Source: Astropecten irregularis (taxonomy: Eukaryota > Echinodermata > Asteroidea > Paxillosida > Astropectinidae). Taken from it: 64,000 nucleotides of DNA. The notes under the pieces are model-generated. The model was not told the DNA's origin. It saw only the letters and a list, made by a program, of their open reading frames with translations, and ran no database searches. Numbering within the stretch: position 1 is the stretch's first letter; each line of letters begins with the position of its first letter. Where the stretch lies: the NCBI GenBank assembly GCA_963971285.1, contig OZ020244.1:3906001-3970000 (forward strand), in the 5' to 3' direction. Of the stretch, positions 11,070 through 22,313 are shown one piece after another. The position numbers and the translations under genes were made by a program.

Positions 11070-11897
11070 ACAACTGTTTAAAGGAACTAGGCTCTTATCT
11101 GTCTAAAAGGCTAAATGGACAGAGTTAGGAGGGCCTGGCGTTTCGATCCTAGCAGGATGCTCAAAGGCTAAATGGTCAGAGCTATGGGTGGATGACGTTT
11201 GAATCCTAGCAAGATCTTTCTTAAAGGCTATATGGTCAGAGTTAGGAGGGCCTGACGTTTCGATCCTAGCAGGATATTTCTCAAAGGATACATGGATAGA
11301 GTTAGGAGGGCCTGACGTTTTGATCTTAGCAGAATCTTTCTCAAAGGCTAAATGGTCAGAGTTAAGAGGGCCTGACGTTTTGATCCTATAGCAAGGATTT
11401 TTCTCACAGGATAGTGGTCAGAGTTAGGAGGGCCTAATGTTTCGAACCTAGCAGGATCTTTCTCAAAGGCTAAACGGTCAGAGTTAGGAGGGCCTGTTAT
11501 TTGGATCCTAGCAGGATCTTTCTCAAAGACTTAATGGTCAGAGATATCGGGGCCTGATGTTTCCATCCTAGCAGGATCTTTCTCAAAGCCTTTGAGAAAG
11601 ATCCTCTTAACTCTGACCATTTAGGTCAGAGTTAAGAGGGCCTGACGTTTGGATCTGAGCAGGATCTTTCTCAAAGGCTAAATGGTCAGAGCTAGGAGGG
11701 CCTGACGTTTCGATCCTAGCAGGATATTTCTCAAAGGCTAGTGGTCAGAGTTAGGAGGTTCTGGCGTTTTGATCCTAGCAAGATCTTTCTCAAAAATGCT
11801 CATAGTTAAAAGGGCCTGACGTTTCAGGACATTGAAGGAAATAGCCTCTGAGAAAGATGCTGCTAGGATCGAAACGTCAGGCCCTCCTAACTCCAAC
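11070..11897 (-). repeat. 60-bp minisatellite array, ~13 units, mostly - orientation with inversions
   Basis: The units are the reverse complement of the 10.5 kb array until ~11588. Then a truncated + unit meets a - unit head to head at 11588-11640, forming a perfect hairpin. Then - units continue to ~11825, and one + unit at ~11850-11896 ends CTCCAACC. Unit sequences vary by 5-15%. Confidence 0.9.
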
Positions 11898-11929
11898 CTA
11901 TTGCTGTTTGCAGCAGTCTATTACTTGTA

Positions 11930-12600
11930 TAATTAATACTAAACGCTGGACCATCATATTTTTGTCAGACTCGTGTACTAAGCTAATAAAACTCCTATCT
12001 TCTCTTGAAAGTATACTCGCGAATACCACGCATTGAATGCAACATCATATTGTTTGACTGCGTCAGCGTGTGACGTGATTCAGCGCGCTCGCCAGGAAAT
12101 ATTCGGCGGTGTTGACGGAACGGCCGTCCGTCAAAACTAAGGAACGCGACTCCGGTACCATCCAAGACATTCACCGCATTGATCCCTTAGTCTGTCCTCG
12201 GTCCATCACTCTGTAGCCAAGTCGAGTGTCTAACCTATACGGTGACCGGGACCCTTGTCTCTCACCGCGCCCAGCATATCATCTGGCATGACCTTGCTAA
12301 GAATTCAAGGGAGCTCCTTGTCAAGGAGATGCCTCAACTTTGACAGAGGAGGGCTGTGATGATGTCTGGCAGAGCCTGGGCCGTGGCTTCCTTCCAATGC
12401 TTTGAATATTTTTTCAAATTCAAATTTTTCTCATTGGGCAAGTTTTTTCATGTTGTCTGCGATGACCAGCCCGTTCTGATTCTATCCGCGCTTTTGTAAT
12501 TGTACAAGGGTAAAATAATTAGCAATGCCAGCCCAATCTCACGTAAAGGTACTGTCATGTTCTGAAAGCATAGCCGTACCATCTTGGCAACAGTTTACAT
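11930..12600. other. No gene seen; CpG-containing low-copy DNA
   Basis: 12058-12310 is CpG-richer than its surroundings and holds TGACGTGA at 12070. Could be a distal regulatory element; nothing decisive. Confidence 0.35.
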
Positions 12601-12603
12601 TAA

Positions 12604-12907
12604 AGGTAGTATCATACTTTGGTAGCATACCGAAACAGAAATCTTCACAGATTCACCTGTAACTTACAGGGTATAAAGAAGGTGATGGTAGAAACATACC
12701 GTTAACATTTCTCTGCCCTAAAATGCTGTATTTATCCAGAAAAGAGCGTAAAAAATACCGTGGGCGTTTTTCATTGTTTTCTTAAAAAGAGGGCACTGCA
12801 TGGGACTGGGAATTTGACAGATGACTGTTACTGTATCTTTCTTGATATATTTGCCAATTGCCCATGAATCTGCATTTCTTTGACAAAAACCAAAGTATGA
12901 TATTTCC
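12604..12907 (+). mobile_element. MITE family A with TTAA duplication
   Basis: TTAA at 12600-12603 and 12908-12911. The central hairpin region is deleted (CCAGAAAAGAGCGTAAAAAA joins directly to the A-specific half). The ~50 bases before it also precede the A copy at 30696. Confidence 0.85.
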
Positions 12908-13654
12908 TTAAATGCCCCATGTACTGAATACTGCATATCTGTATAATACACAGGTATTAATATAACCTTGGATGGGACCTTAGGGAGACTTTCCCATAGG
13001 GTCGTGCACAAACTTTACTTACCTATTTCTAAACATCCCCCAACCCAATGAACTTGAAATTGACATATGTTCATATTGAGAGCATTCTCTGTCTTCTATT
13101 AAAATATGGACAGCAAAATACGTCTTTAACAGGTAGCTGGTACCTTAATAGGGAGACATTGAAATGTCTCCCTAAGTCCCGATGTCTCCCTAATGTACAC
13201 TTTTAGATGCTTACGTGTCTCACTTATACCTCATTTGTAATTATTGATGCACTGTTACTATACAAAATGAGCACGAAGCGGCTATGATGATCCATTTATC
13301 ATGTACACTTATATCAAGCGAACTATATCTCAGGTTCTCAACAGACATTAAGCTATAGCCTTCCATGTCTTCACAATTGGAAACCACCCTTTCCAATCCA
13401 TTTAATAATTAGTAGTAATGTATTAATTTTGGATTTGTGTAACCAGACTTTCACCTCGGCTCACGGCGCCTGTGTACCGACGCAGTTCGCAATCAGTGTG
13501 GAAGAAAATGACCTGACTTGCCAGACAAAATAGGCAAAAAGAAAATCCGCACAAATGTAATATTTACCACTTGGACCAAGCGGTTAAGAGCTTTCAAATG
13601 GCGAATAACTCTAAGTGTCTTGTCATCCTCTGCCTGTATATAGAATAAACCTGA

Positions 13655-14348
13655 CATATTTTGGAGATGCTTGGAGTTAGGAGGGCCTGACGTTTCGATC
13701 CGAGCAGGATCTTTCGTAAATGCTTTTAGAAAGTTTCTGCTAGGATCGAAACGTCAGCATTTAGTCTTTGAGAAAGATCATGGAAGGATCGAAACCTCCG
13801 GCCCTCTGACCATTAGGTCTTTGAGAGAGATCCTGCTATAGGATCGAAACATCAGGCCCTTCTTACTCTGACCATTAAGTCTTTATGAAAAATCCTGCTA
13901 GGATTGAAACATCAGGCCCTCCTTTTTACTCTGACATTTAGCCTTTGAGAAAGATCCTGCTAGGATCGAAACATCAGGCCCTCCTTACTCTGACCATTTA
14001 CTTTAAGAAAGATCCTGCTAGGATTGAAACGTCAGCCCCTCCTAACTCTGACCATAGCCTTTGAGAAAGATCCTGCTAGGGTTGAAACGTCAGACCCTCC
14101 TAATTCTCTGACCATTTAGCCTTTGAGAAATATCCTGCTATTATCGAAACGTCAGGCCTCCTTACTCTGACCAGCTTTTGAGAAAGATCCTGCTAGGTTC
14201 GAAACGTCAGGCCCTCCTAAGTCTGACAATTTCCTTTGAGAAAGATCCTGCTAGGATTGAAACATCAGGCACTCCTAACTCTGACCATGTAGCCTTTGAG
14301 AAAGATCCTGCTAGGATCGAAACGTCAGGCCCTCCTAACTCCAAGCAT
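13655..14348 (+). repeat. 60-bp minisatellite array, ~12 units
   Basis: It opens with one - unit whose first bases are GCTTGGAGTTAGGAGGGCC (the inverted form of the usual array end) and continues with + units to CTCCTAACTCCAAGC. Both array edges are thus the CTCCAAGC-type end, facing outward. The sequence after it resembles the inverted end described for 10357-11928. Confidence 0.9.
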
Positions 14349-14749
14349 CCAGGTCAATATTTTGGTTGATGAGCAGTTTGCAATATTAAATATCGCGACC
14401 AGGTTAGTGACACCTGGCAATTCCTTCCACGAATCTTACGTTGTCGGGTCACCATGTTGCGCTAAGACGTGTAATCCCGTGGACTTAGCGTCAGTGTGCG
14501 CGGACATCCAGACTCAGGAATGAAGTGACTTGGCGATGGATGTCCCAAACGCGAGGAATCCCCGGCCTGAAAACCGGCTCTCATCACTCACAGTCCTGAC
14601 CGCGGCAATTTCTGGACCAAGCGAGTCTTGGCATATGAGAGCGCAGGCGTCGTGGCATTGACGTGCATTCCATGATTATAGTTCCCTCATACCTTGCTTC
14701 CCGCTTCCTCCATTGTCTATTTGTATGTTTATGTTTATACTGAATAGAA

Positions 14750-15080
14750 GTAATAAATAATAATAATAATTTGGAAGGCTAATCATCCTTACTGGCAACT
14801 GGGGTGCTTTATTGCGAAGGATGCGGCTTCAACGTGATCGAGTTGACAGCGGCGCCTTTGGCTGCCAGCCACATCAACCCATATATGATCACGGAGAACA
14901 GCCTGAGATCGAAAGTGTTTGATTTGTGTGGAAGGGGGAAAACCGAATAACCCGGAGAAAAACCCTCGTAGCATAGGAGAGAACCAACGCACAACTCTAC
15001 TCATTATGACCCAGGCCGGGATCGAACCCGGGCCACATTGGTGAGAGGCGAGTGCCTAACGCACTTGCCACCTATGCCCC
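14750..15080 (-). mobile_element. tRNA-derived SINE with ATT-repeat tail
   Basis: Read on the - strand: a tRNA-like head (GGGGCATAGGTGGCAAGTGC ... GGTTCGATCCCGGCC, A- and B-box-like), then a body with GTTGGTTCTCTCC and GAGGGTTTTTCTCCGGGTTA, ending in (ATT)n at 14750-14770. The CTCCGGGTT-type central block is familiar from SINEs of several marine invertebrates. The head has a B box but does not fold into a clean tRNA, so it is not a tRNA gene. Confidence 0.75.
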
Positions 15081-15182
15081 AAATCAGTGTTGGAGTCGAG
15101 TCCTTGCATCTAAGTACAGAATACTCTGAGTACTTCATGGGCTGAGTAATGGGTCGAGTCCGAGTACATTGCTGACGATTCC

Positions 15183-15382
15183 AAGGCCCTATCCAATCCA
15201 TATGCTGAAAATATAGGTAGTGTTTTTTCATTGAAGCTGAATCTCTGTTTTCTTGTTCAAGATTGAGTATCTACTTTCGAGCCGTAGCCAAAAGCCTCTA
15301 TTTTGATACCCGCTATTCTTTAATGGATTCACGAAATGGAGCCAGAGCCTGAGCTGGAGCCAAAGTTTGGAAAAGGGCCTAA
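15183..15382. mobile_element. Element H, compact copy without hexamer expansion
   Basis: AAGGCCCTATCCAATCCATA, the same core (CATTGAAGCTGAATCTCTG, TTGATACCCGCTATTC, GGATTCACGAAATGG), two or three GAGCC units, and right end GTTTGGAAAAGGGCCT. At ~200 bp it shows the ground state of the element. Confidence 0.75.
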
Positions 15383-15646
15383 GTCCAAAGTATTTGAGTA
15401 CGAGTACATTCAAGGCCGAGTACAGGGCCGAGTCCGAGTACCAAAGTCAAAGTTCTGCCCGAATACATGCACAGACCCAACTCGAGTATGAGTACGAGTA
15501 CGAGAACTAATAGTCCTCCAACACTGGAAGTATCTAATATCCCTACTTCATATCATAACCGTAGCTATGATTTGTCAACTGTAAAGTAAATCCCTTACTC
15601 ACGACTGTAATGTAATGTATAGTAGGCTACACTCGCGCAAACGTCT

Positions 15647-16291
15647 GGGGTGAATTTCATAGAGCTGCTCAAGCAAAAAAATTGAAAATTCTTCTTTGAT
15701 CTTAAAGGATTTCCAATCATAATCATCAAATAACCACAAGGGAAACTGACTGATTTTTTTTTTTTTTAGGATTTCCAACAAAATGTTCATGTGATGTTTA
15801 CTGTTTTTGACTTGTATTCAGCCATTGTTTGCTGAGCATAACATTCACAATGAGTTTTGGTAGGCATGCTGATTTATTTACCAAGGTTGTTGGTGCTAAA
15901 GGTAATATCATACTTTGGTTTTTGTTAAGGAAATACAGATTCATGGGCAAAAATATCAAGGAAGATACAGTAACAGTCATGTGTGCAAATGTCGGTCCCA
16001 TACGGTGCCCACTTTTTGAGAAAAACAGTGAAAAACGGCCACAGTATTTCTTAAAGTCTTTTCTCTTTTATTTTTGATCTTTAAAAGATCCATAAAAAAA
16101 ATTTAGTCACTGGTTTTACTCTTTTCTGGATAAATACAGCATTTCAGGGAGAAAAATGATAACGGTATCTTTCTACTATAACCATCTTTATACCCTGGAC
16201 GTTATAGGTATATCTGTGAAGATTTTTAGTTTGGTGTGCTACTAAAGTATGATAGTACCTTTTTGGTGCTTAAGCAGCTCTATGATATTGG
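15647..16291 (+). mobile_element. MITE family G split by a nested A-family MITE
   Basis: GGGGTGAATTTCATAGAGCT starts at 15647 and GCTTAAGCAGCTCTATGATA ends it at ~16291. The TTGGTGCT sequence flanks the inserted A element (15898-16263) on both sides. Confidence 0.8.
15898..16263 (-). mobile_element. MITE family A nested in G
   Basis: AAAGGTAATATCATACTTTG, A-specific half first, central TTGATCTTTAAAAGATC, shared half, and GTATGATAGTACCTTT end. Essentially complete. Confidence 0.85.
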
Positions 16292-16734
16292 TAAACATGC
16301 TCGTCGACCGATAGTTATACATGTACATGGAATTTCTACAATTGCAGTTAGCGCATATTGTACTTTCCCTAGTAATAATATAACTAGGATCTTAAGCTTG
16401 TGGCTTCAGGCAATGTCAAACAGAACTTTGGAAACAGCCATCGCAATGGCTGAACGAGACTGATAAGACCCTTATTCCATGACATGTGTAAGTCAAGTGT
16501 GACACGAGGCCTGACAACGTTGAAAAGCCCTCATCCCCTTTGCAGATAGAAAACGGCGATCAAGCTTCACGATTTAAAGTCGGTCAAGTGGACGGGCTTG
16601 CCTGCACTTTAGCCGCATTAGGGAACAAGTGTATGGTTGGGCCTCAACTTAAGCTGATGGTAAAAAAGTAGTTTGTGTGGAGTATGACCTTTGGTACATT
16701 TAATACAAGGAGGTCACTTCTTTTTCTTCTGCAG

Positions 16735-17575
16735 CCACAGGTATCTGTAACGGAGGTGCCTGTATTTGTAACAGGGGTGCCTCTTTTGTAGCAGAGATGG
16801 CTCTGTTGTGACTGATATGCCTCTATTTGTAACATAGGTTTCTCTATTTTGTAACAGAGGTTTCTCTATTTGTAACTGGGATGCTTCTATTTGTTAATGT
16901 TATATGCCTCGGTTTGATACAGATGTGCCTCTATTTGTAACAGAGGTTCCTCTGTTTGTTACAGTGGTGCCTCTGTTTGTTACCGAGGTTCCTCTATTTT
17001 TAACAGAGGTGCCTCTTTTTGTTACAGCGGTGCCTCTGTTTGTTACAGCGGTGCCTCAGTTTGTTACAGAGGTGCCTCTGTTTGTTACAATGGTGACTCT
17101 ATTTGTTACAGCGGTGCCTCAGTTTGTTACAGAGGTGCCTCTGTTTGTTACAGCGGTGCCTCTGTTTGTTACAGCGGTGCCTCAGTTTGTTACAGAGGTG
17201 CCTCCGTTTGTTACAATGGTGACTTTATTTGTAACAGAAGTGACTCCATTACTTTGTAAAATTTGGTCACAAATGCATCTTTTTGTAATACAGAGGTGCC
17301 TCTATTTGTTTCAGAGCCTGCCTCTGTGACAGAGGTGCCTCTATATGTAACTGGGATGCCTCTATTTGCAACAGTGGTGCCTTGATTTGTTACAGAACCT
17401 GCCTTTAAGACAGAGGTGCCTCTATATGTAACTGGGATGCCTCTATTTGCAACAGAGGTGCCTCGATTTGTTACAGAGTCTGCCTTTAAGACAGGGGTGC
17501 CTCTATCTGTGACTGGAATGCCTCTACATGTATTTGCAACAGATGTGCCTCGTTACAGGGGTACCTCTAATTGTA
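16735..17575 (+). repeat. 21-bp minisatellite array (GTGCCTCTGTTTGTTACAGAG type)
   Basis: About 38 units of ~21 bases, best ordered at 16900-17240. A 141-codon open frame (VPLFVTE heptads, 16904-17329) exists only because 21 is a multiple of three; units outside it break the frame. Higher-order repeats of ~105 bases (five units) are visible around 17020-17220. Confidence 0.9.
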
Positions 17576-17579
17576 ATTC

Positions 17580-18920
17580 CTGACAAAATCTTATGAATTT
17601 CTGGTATATTTCCAATATGTGGATTAAGCCAATACTGCCACTTAACTGCCAATAAGTTTCCCTGCTGATAAAAGATAATAGGCATGGAGCCTCCAGGTCT
17701 GAAGACAAGTTCGCCAGGTCAGCGTGCAGTCCCTGGATTTAAATCAACTTTTGCAGACATTACTGCATCCAGAAATCGACTCATTCCCTCCATTTCTGCA
17801 CGATTTCGCTCCATTATTTCAATTGCGGCTGCATTATTGTTTTACTTCCGGGGAAAATAATTCAATTGTTATGCACTTGAGATAGCAAAATGGGAACAGA
17901 AAAAAAGAGCATTGGAATCTCACACTATAGTGTACATTGTGATGATATTCAACATTGTACTGTGGTCATTTCACTTAAATGTCTCGTGTGCCTTTCTTGT
18001 GAAAGTGGGGATATAACTAGATTTCCAGGATCTTGATAGGGGTAGGGGTACTTCACACATCCAGAACAGAAATAGAAGCAATTTCGAAGACATGATTTCA
18101 ATCAAATGGATGGATGTCCTCAATTTAGCGAGAGATAATTCCCTGATTATACAAAACGAATGCCTGAAATAGAATAGCCCAGTCCCCTTTATAGCGTTCG
18201 GAGTCCTGTTTGCATAGGGCAATTGAATTTGCTGGGGCAACACTACCGGGAAATTGAAGTTCCTGGTGCAGAGTCTACCGCTGGGTCGAAGAAAATCGGC
18301 GAAATGGGTGGGAAAGCTTTTATTTTGTTGAGGAAGAGCTCTACTAGAGCATTGATAGAACCCTCTAGAGCTCCCAGGGTGGTGGCTTCTTCCCAGGGAC
18401 GTCCTCTCCAGACAACTCGGCTATCGAATCTGCATTCGTTAGCAACCCCCTCCCTCAAGCCTCTTCATCGCCTTTCAATGACGTGATGTCACTTGTGCAA
18501 CCCGAAAGAAGAAAAAAAAGGCTTTTAAGTGAGATGGGATGACTGAAGATACTTGTCGTTGACTGATCACCGACTTAATATACCGTCCCGGAGTACGAGT
18601 GCCTTGTGTTTGGCCAGCCACACCCCGGGCGTTTTGCTCGATTGCCCGGGCTTGAGGATGACAATAAATGCCAGTGTGTACGACAGGTGTCGTGCGCGCT
18701 GCTTCACATAAAAAGACAAGACGTATCAAAGAGATGCATGTATTTCAAAGCAGGTTCTTTTTTTCCTATCTCTGTCCTTTTTTAAGCAAAGTACGTTGAA
18801 ATGTTGGGTGAAGACATAGGTTCATTTATCAAAGGAATGCACTTTTTGAAAAGAATGCTGCCTCCAGGATTATGCAGTATATGAAAATGAGATTGCTGTG
18901 ATACGCTGAGGAGCCAGGGT
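17580..18920. other. No gene seen
   Basis: Low-copy DNA with overlapping open frames on both strands at 18223-18486 and 18475-18729, none with recognisable motifs. Confidence 0.45.
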
Positions 18921-19054
18921 TGATGTCACGAAGCCCTACGATCGATCGTAACTCGGGTTACGAAGGATAACCCATCGTATCCTACGTAGGGCTGCAATGC
19001 ATCACATCCTACGATTGATAGTAAGCTACGAAGGGTTTGGTGAAATCGACCTCA
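18921..19054. mobile_element. MITE family F
   Basis: It runs from TTGATGTCACGAAGCCC through GATCGATCGTAACTCGGGTT and GGATAACCCATCGTATCC to GGTTTGGTGAAATCGACC. It has the same layout as the other F copies, with the left terminal bases mutated. Confidence 0.8.
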
Positions 19055-19480
19055 GTTCACTTAGCCCTTGAAGAGTCCATCGGGAAGAAGTTCACAACAT
19101 GAAGGGTTCCACGGACTATTTTTGGACTGGAGTCTCGTTAAGAGTTTCCCAGGAATACTTGAAGAGATATACTGAGATATAAGAATGAGGGTCCGGAAGG
19201 GGAAATCACGATGATAATAAAACGTGTGAGTTATGACTGGTTGGACACGAGGTTTGGAAAGGTATCCTCCGTCGTATCCAAGAGAATGCAGGATGCGTCT
19301 CATTGATGCTGCTGCTCAAGTAGGGAAATCACCCACTATCAGAATACATCCAGAAGATGTTCATATCCTGCACCTAAAATAGACGTTTTTTATGGACACT
19401 CAAGTTTGTGTGTGGCTCGTTGTCCCAACGATCCCCAAGTGCGTGGTTAAGATTAATCCATAAAGGAACCGGAGGTGATA

Positions 19481-19615
19481 AGTCGATTTCACGAAGCTCT
19501 ACGATCGATCGTAACTCGAGTTACGAAGGATAACCCATCTTATTCTACACAGAGCTGCAATGCATCATAATTCCTACGATTTCTAGTAAGTTACGATGTG
19601 TTTGGTGAAATTGAT
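19481..19615. mobile_element. MITE family F
   Basis: AGTCGATTTCACGAAGCTCT to TTTGGTGAAATTGATTCC with the same internal palindromes. Directly after it at 19622 a further GGTCGATTTCACAAAAC end begins and leads into the GCGTA-rich tract. Confidence 0.75.
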
Positions 19616-19649
19616 TCCTTCGGGTCGATTTCACAAAACTCTTCGTCAA

Positions 19650-19950
19650 AAAGCCCTACGTAGAGTTGCGTAGTGTTGCGTATCGTGTACGCCGAAATAA
19701 GGCTGCGTACTCTAGGTGAGCCTGCGTAGATGTGCATAGTGCCATGGCGTATGGTTGCGTACCCCGTGCAGAGGCACCGCGTAGCTACCAGCATAATATA
19801 ATTGGCGTACAAGCGCGTAGTATTGCGTATAACAGACGTAGGGTAGCGTACTATTGCGTAGGCATGCCGTACAGTAGCGTAGTGTTGCGTAGACTTGCGT
19901 ACAAACTGCGTACTTCTGGTGTCCAGTGCTCTACGCCAAGAGTACGCGAA
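19650..19950 (+). repeat. GCGTA-dense irregular tract
   Basis: Sixteen GCGTA pentamers on the + strand within ~260 bases, typically as TTGCGTAG or GTAGCGTA, with irregular spacing of 9-30 bases. Preceded by an F-type MITE end at 19622. No period strict enough for a simple satellite. Confidence 0.7.
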
Positions 19951-20729
19951 AAAAAATCATTTTGATTTTTTTTATGAAACACATACTTTGAGAAAGGAAG
20001 AATTGGAGAACATTGCAAACAGTGAAAAATTGAAGGAAAAAGAGCTAGAGGAAGGCAGAGACTCACTTTCATCTCAAGTCTCAGCCGCTGGATGAAGATC
20101 AGTGAAATTGAAATAATAAGAACAGCAAAGGATAGGAGATTATGGAAATCCATGGTCGCCAACGTTCTGGAAGAACAAGGCACTTACCAAAATTCCAAAT
20201 GGAATAGGTATACCTTTGATAAAACACAACCTAGAGTTCGTTAGGGTGATGGTGGCGCGAACCTGCATACACCCATACATCGCATGCATAGGGATAATAT
20301 AACTTTCGCCCCAACTCATTAATTACACCACAGCAACTGCATCGCACCGGTCAATTCAAGTCAATGACTTGACCGGATTCCTTTCATTTTATTTTCGACG
20401 GCACTGTTTACGGTTACACAGATTTATACAGCAAAAAATAACTCCTCGCCGCAATTTCTATATCAAGTGTTCTTAGGATTGTTTCTAAGAAGTTATAGAG
20501 AGGATCGTAACCCGAAGAATGAGGAATTTGTCTAATGCCTTGACAGTATTTACAAGTGGGCGTTCGTGATGATGAATGTCCTACGATTATGCCATGTTGA
20601 TGTGAATGGCCACGTCAAACACTATGATTTGTTTCCATTCTGGCGTCGTGCGTCTTATATGATATCTCTATCCCTGATATAAATACGCCTTCTCACAATC
20701 AGAAGCCCCGCCCCATGTACAAGTATTAA

Positions 20730-21285
20730 AGGGTTCATACAGTGCTTTTTTCAGTCAGGTTATTTTATTGCCTTCATACAGAGAATATACTGACTGATAA
20801 TGAATGGCAAGTCTTATTTTGGTTTTAAACTAGAATTTGGTTTTCTATTGAATGGCTTTACAAAATGGGGGATTTTCATGCATACTCATGTAGGGAACCA
20901 ACAGCAAAAATATAATGTAAAAACATAAAACTTGAAAAGGCAAACTTGACCCACAGAAATGGTTTGGCAAAACAAATTACACCACCAGTTGAATAAAAGG
21001 AACATATTTGGCAAAACAAAACTTATCGAGGAGGATTAGGTCTGTCAGAAAATTTATAAAACAACCCCAACTTTTTGTGCACAATTTAATTGGGTTAATG
21101 CTCTCAGTTACCGAGATGACATCACAGTTTTGCTCATGAATATGGAAATTCTAATTAGCATACAAACCACAAAACCTGTTGTTAACCCTGAAACAGTGTG
21201 AGGAAGTGGGTAAAATCACAGGCCCCGTAAAACAGTTGCTTTTTGGCACACGTTCAAGCCAAAATATTCCTATTGCATAGACCCT
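20730..21285 (+). mobile_element. 556-bp TTAA-flanked element, copy 1
   Basis: TTAA at 20726-20729 and 21286-21289, ends AGGGTTCATACAGTGC and GCATAGACCCT. Interior includes TTCAGTCAGGTTATTTTATT and GATGACATCACAGTTTTGCT. About 90% identical by eye to 25338-25883. No long open frame. Confidence 0.8.
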
Positions 21286-21710
21286 TTAAGATTCTCAGAA
21301 TAGCTTGTCACAGATAGCACAAACATGGGCCGTTCACGTCTTTAAACTTAGGGTTACTGACTCCTAGAAGCTGTGTCTAATACAGGATCTTCGTTTGCAG
21401 CCAGGAGCGTGTTCAGAATTCTAGTTTCAGATTATGAAAGTCACGAAATCTAGGTAGACAAATTGTCTTGATTGAGATTCGAGAAGGGGATTGAGAGGAA
21501 ATTCACAACGTAAAACCGCAGGAAAGTACAGCACCAATCACATACAATAGTCATTGGGCCGTATGCATAAAAAGTAGCTTGTGCTAGCCTTTTACTTGAA
21601 ACCGTATGCATAAAAATAAGCCATTGTTTGCAAGCTAAAGCTTTTGCTAGCAAGCACAAGCAATAACTTGCGGGCAGCAAGCAATTTCTTAAAGATAAGC
21701 GATGTGAGAC

Positions 21711-21835
21711 TTTTAAGAACCGGTCTTTAAGTCAACAGCGCACGCGCACGCAATTGTGAGCATGCGCGCGTTGTTTTGCGCCTGCGCTGTTATGCGTGCG
21801 CATGCGCTGTTGACTTGAAGACCGGTTCTCAAAAG
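21711..21835. mobile_element. CpG-rich long palindrome element
   Basis: GAGACTTTTAAGAACCGGTC and GACCGGTTCTCAAAAGTCTC are inverted, and the stem continues through AAGTCAACAGCGCACGCGCA. Arms are ~45 bases around a short CG-rich centre. It interrupts another repeat containing CCGTATGCATAAAAA (21560-21890). Confidence 0.7.
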
Positions 21836-21948
21836 TCTCCCATTGCTTAAAAAAAACATGCATAAAATGAAACTTTTGCTTGCTCTTATAAGCAATTCCT
21901 TATGTGTTTTAAAGCCCCGTCATACCAGCTTGAGCTCTTGCTTAACAG

Positions 21949-22290
21949 TAATGTCATACTTTGGTTTTTATCAAAGTAATATACAGTTTCGTGGGCAAAA
22001 ATATCAAGACAGATCCAATAACAGTCATCTGTTAAAATTTCAGTCCCATACAGTGCCCACTTTTTGAGAAAACAGTGAAAAACAGCCACAGTATTTCTTG
22101 TTCTCTTTTTTAATCTTTTAAAAGATCAAACAGATTTTCGGTCGTTGTTTTACTAATCATAAATACACCATTTCAGGCGGAAAAATGTTAACGGTATGTT
22201 TCTACCACCACCATCTTCATACCCTATAAGTTATACGTAAATCTGTGAACATTTCTGGGTTTTTTTCTGGTTTTAGTAAGATACTATACC
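21949..22290 (-). mobile_element. MITE family A
   Basis: ATGTCATACTTTGGTTTTTA, A-specific half, central CTTTTAAAAGATCAAA, shared half (GAAAAATGTTAACGGTATG), ending TACTATACCTTTAA. Confidence 0.8.
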
Positions 22291-22313
22291 TTTAAAATGA
22301 AGCTCTTTAAAGC

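Larger units (their letters stand above)
10357..11928. mobile_element. Composite 1.6-kb element bounded by inverted ends around the 60-bp arrays
   Basis: The left end (10357-10409) starts CAAGTAATAATCTGCTGCAA and the right end (11904-11928) reads GTTTGCAGCAGTCTATTACTTG-like, its inverted copy. The same right-end sequence follows the 37.8 kb array (about 37980-38032), and a related piece follows the 13.7-14.3 kb array. The arrays are therefore the core of a repeated element with defined ends. No coding sequence is inside, so it is non-autonomous. Confidence 0.55.

Noticed and set aside
10489..14348. CRISPR-like array
   Set aside because: Repeats are contiguous 60-base units with no unique spacers, in an animal genome.
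16904..17329. 141-codon frame with VPLFVTE heptads
   Set aside because: The 21-base satellite is a multiple of three, so the frame stays open by arithmetic; flanking units break it.
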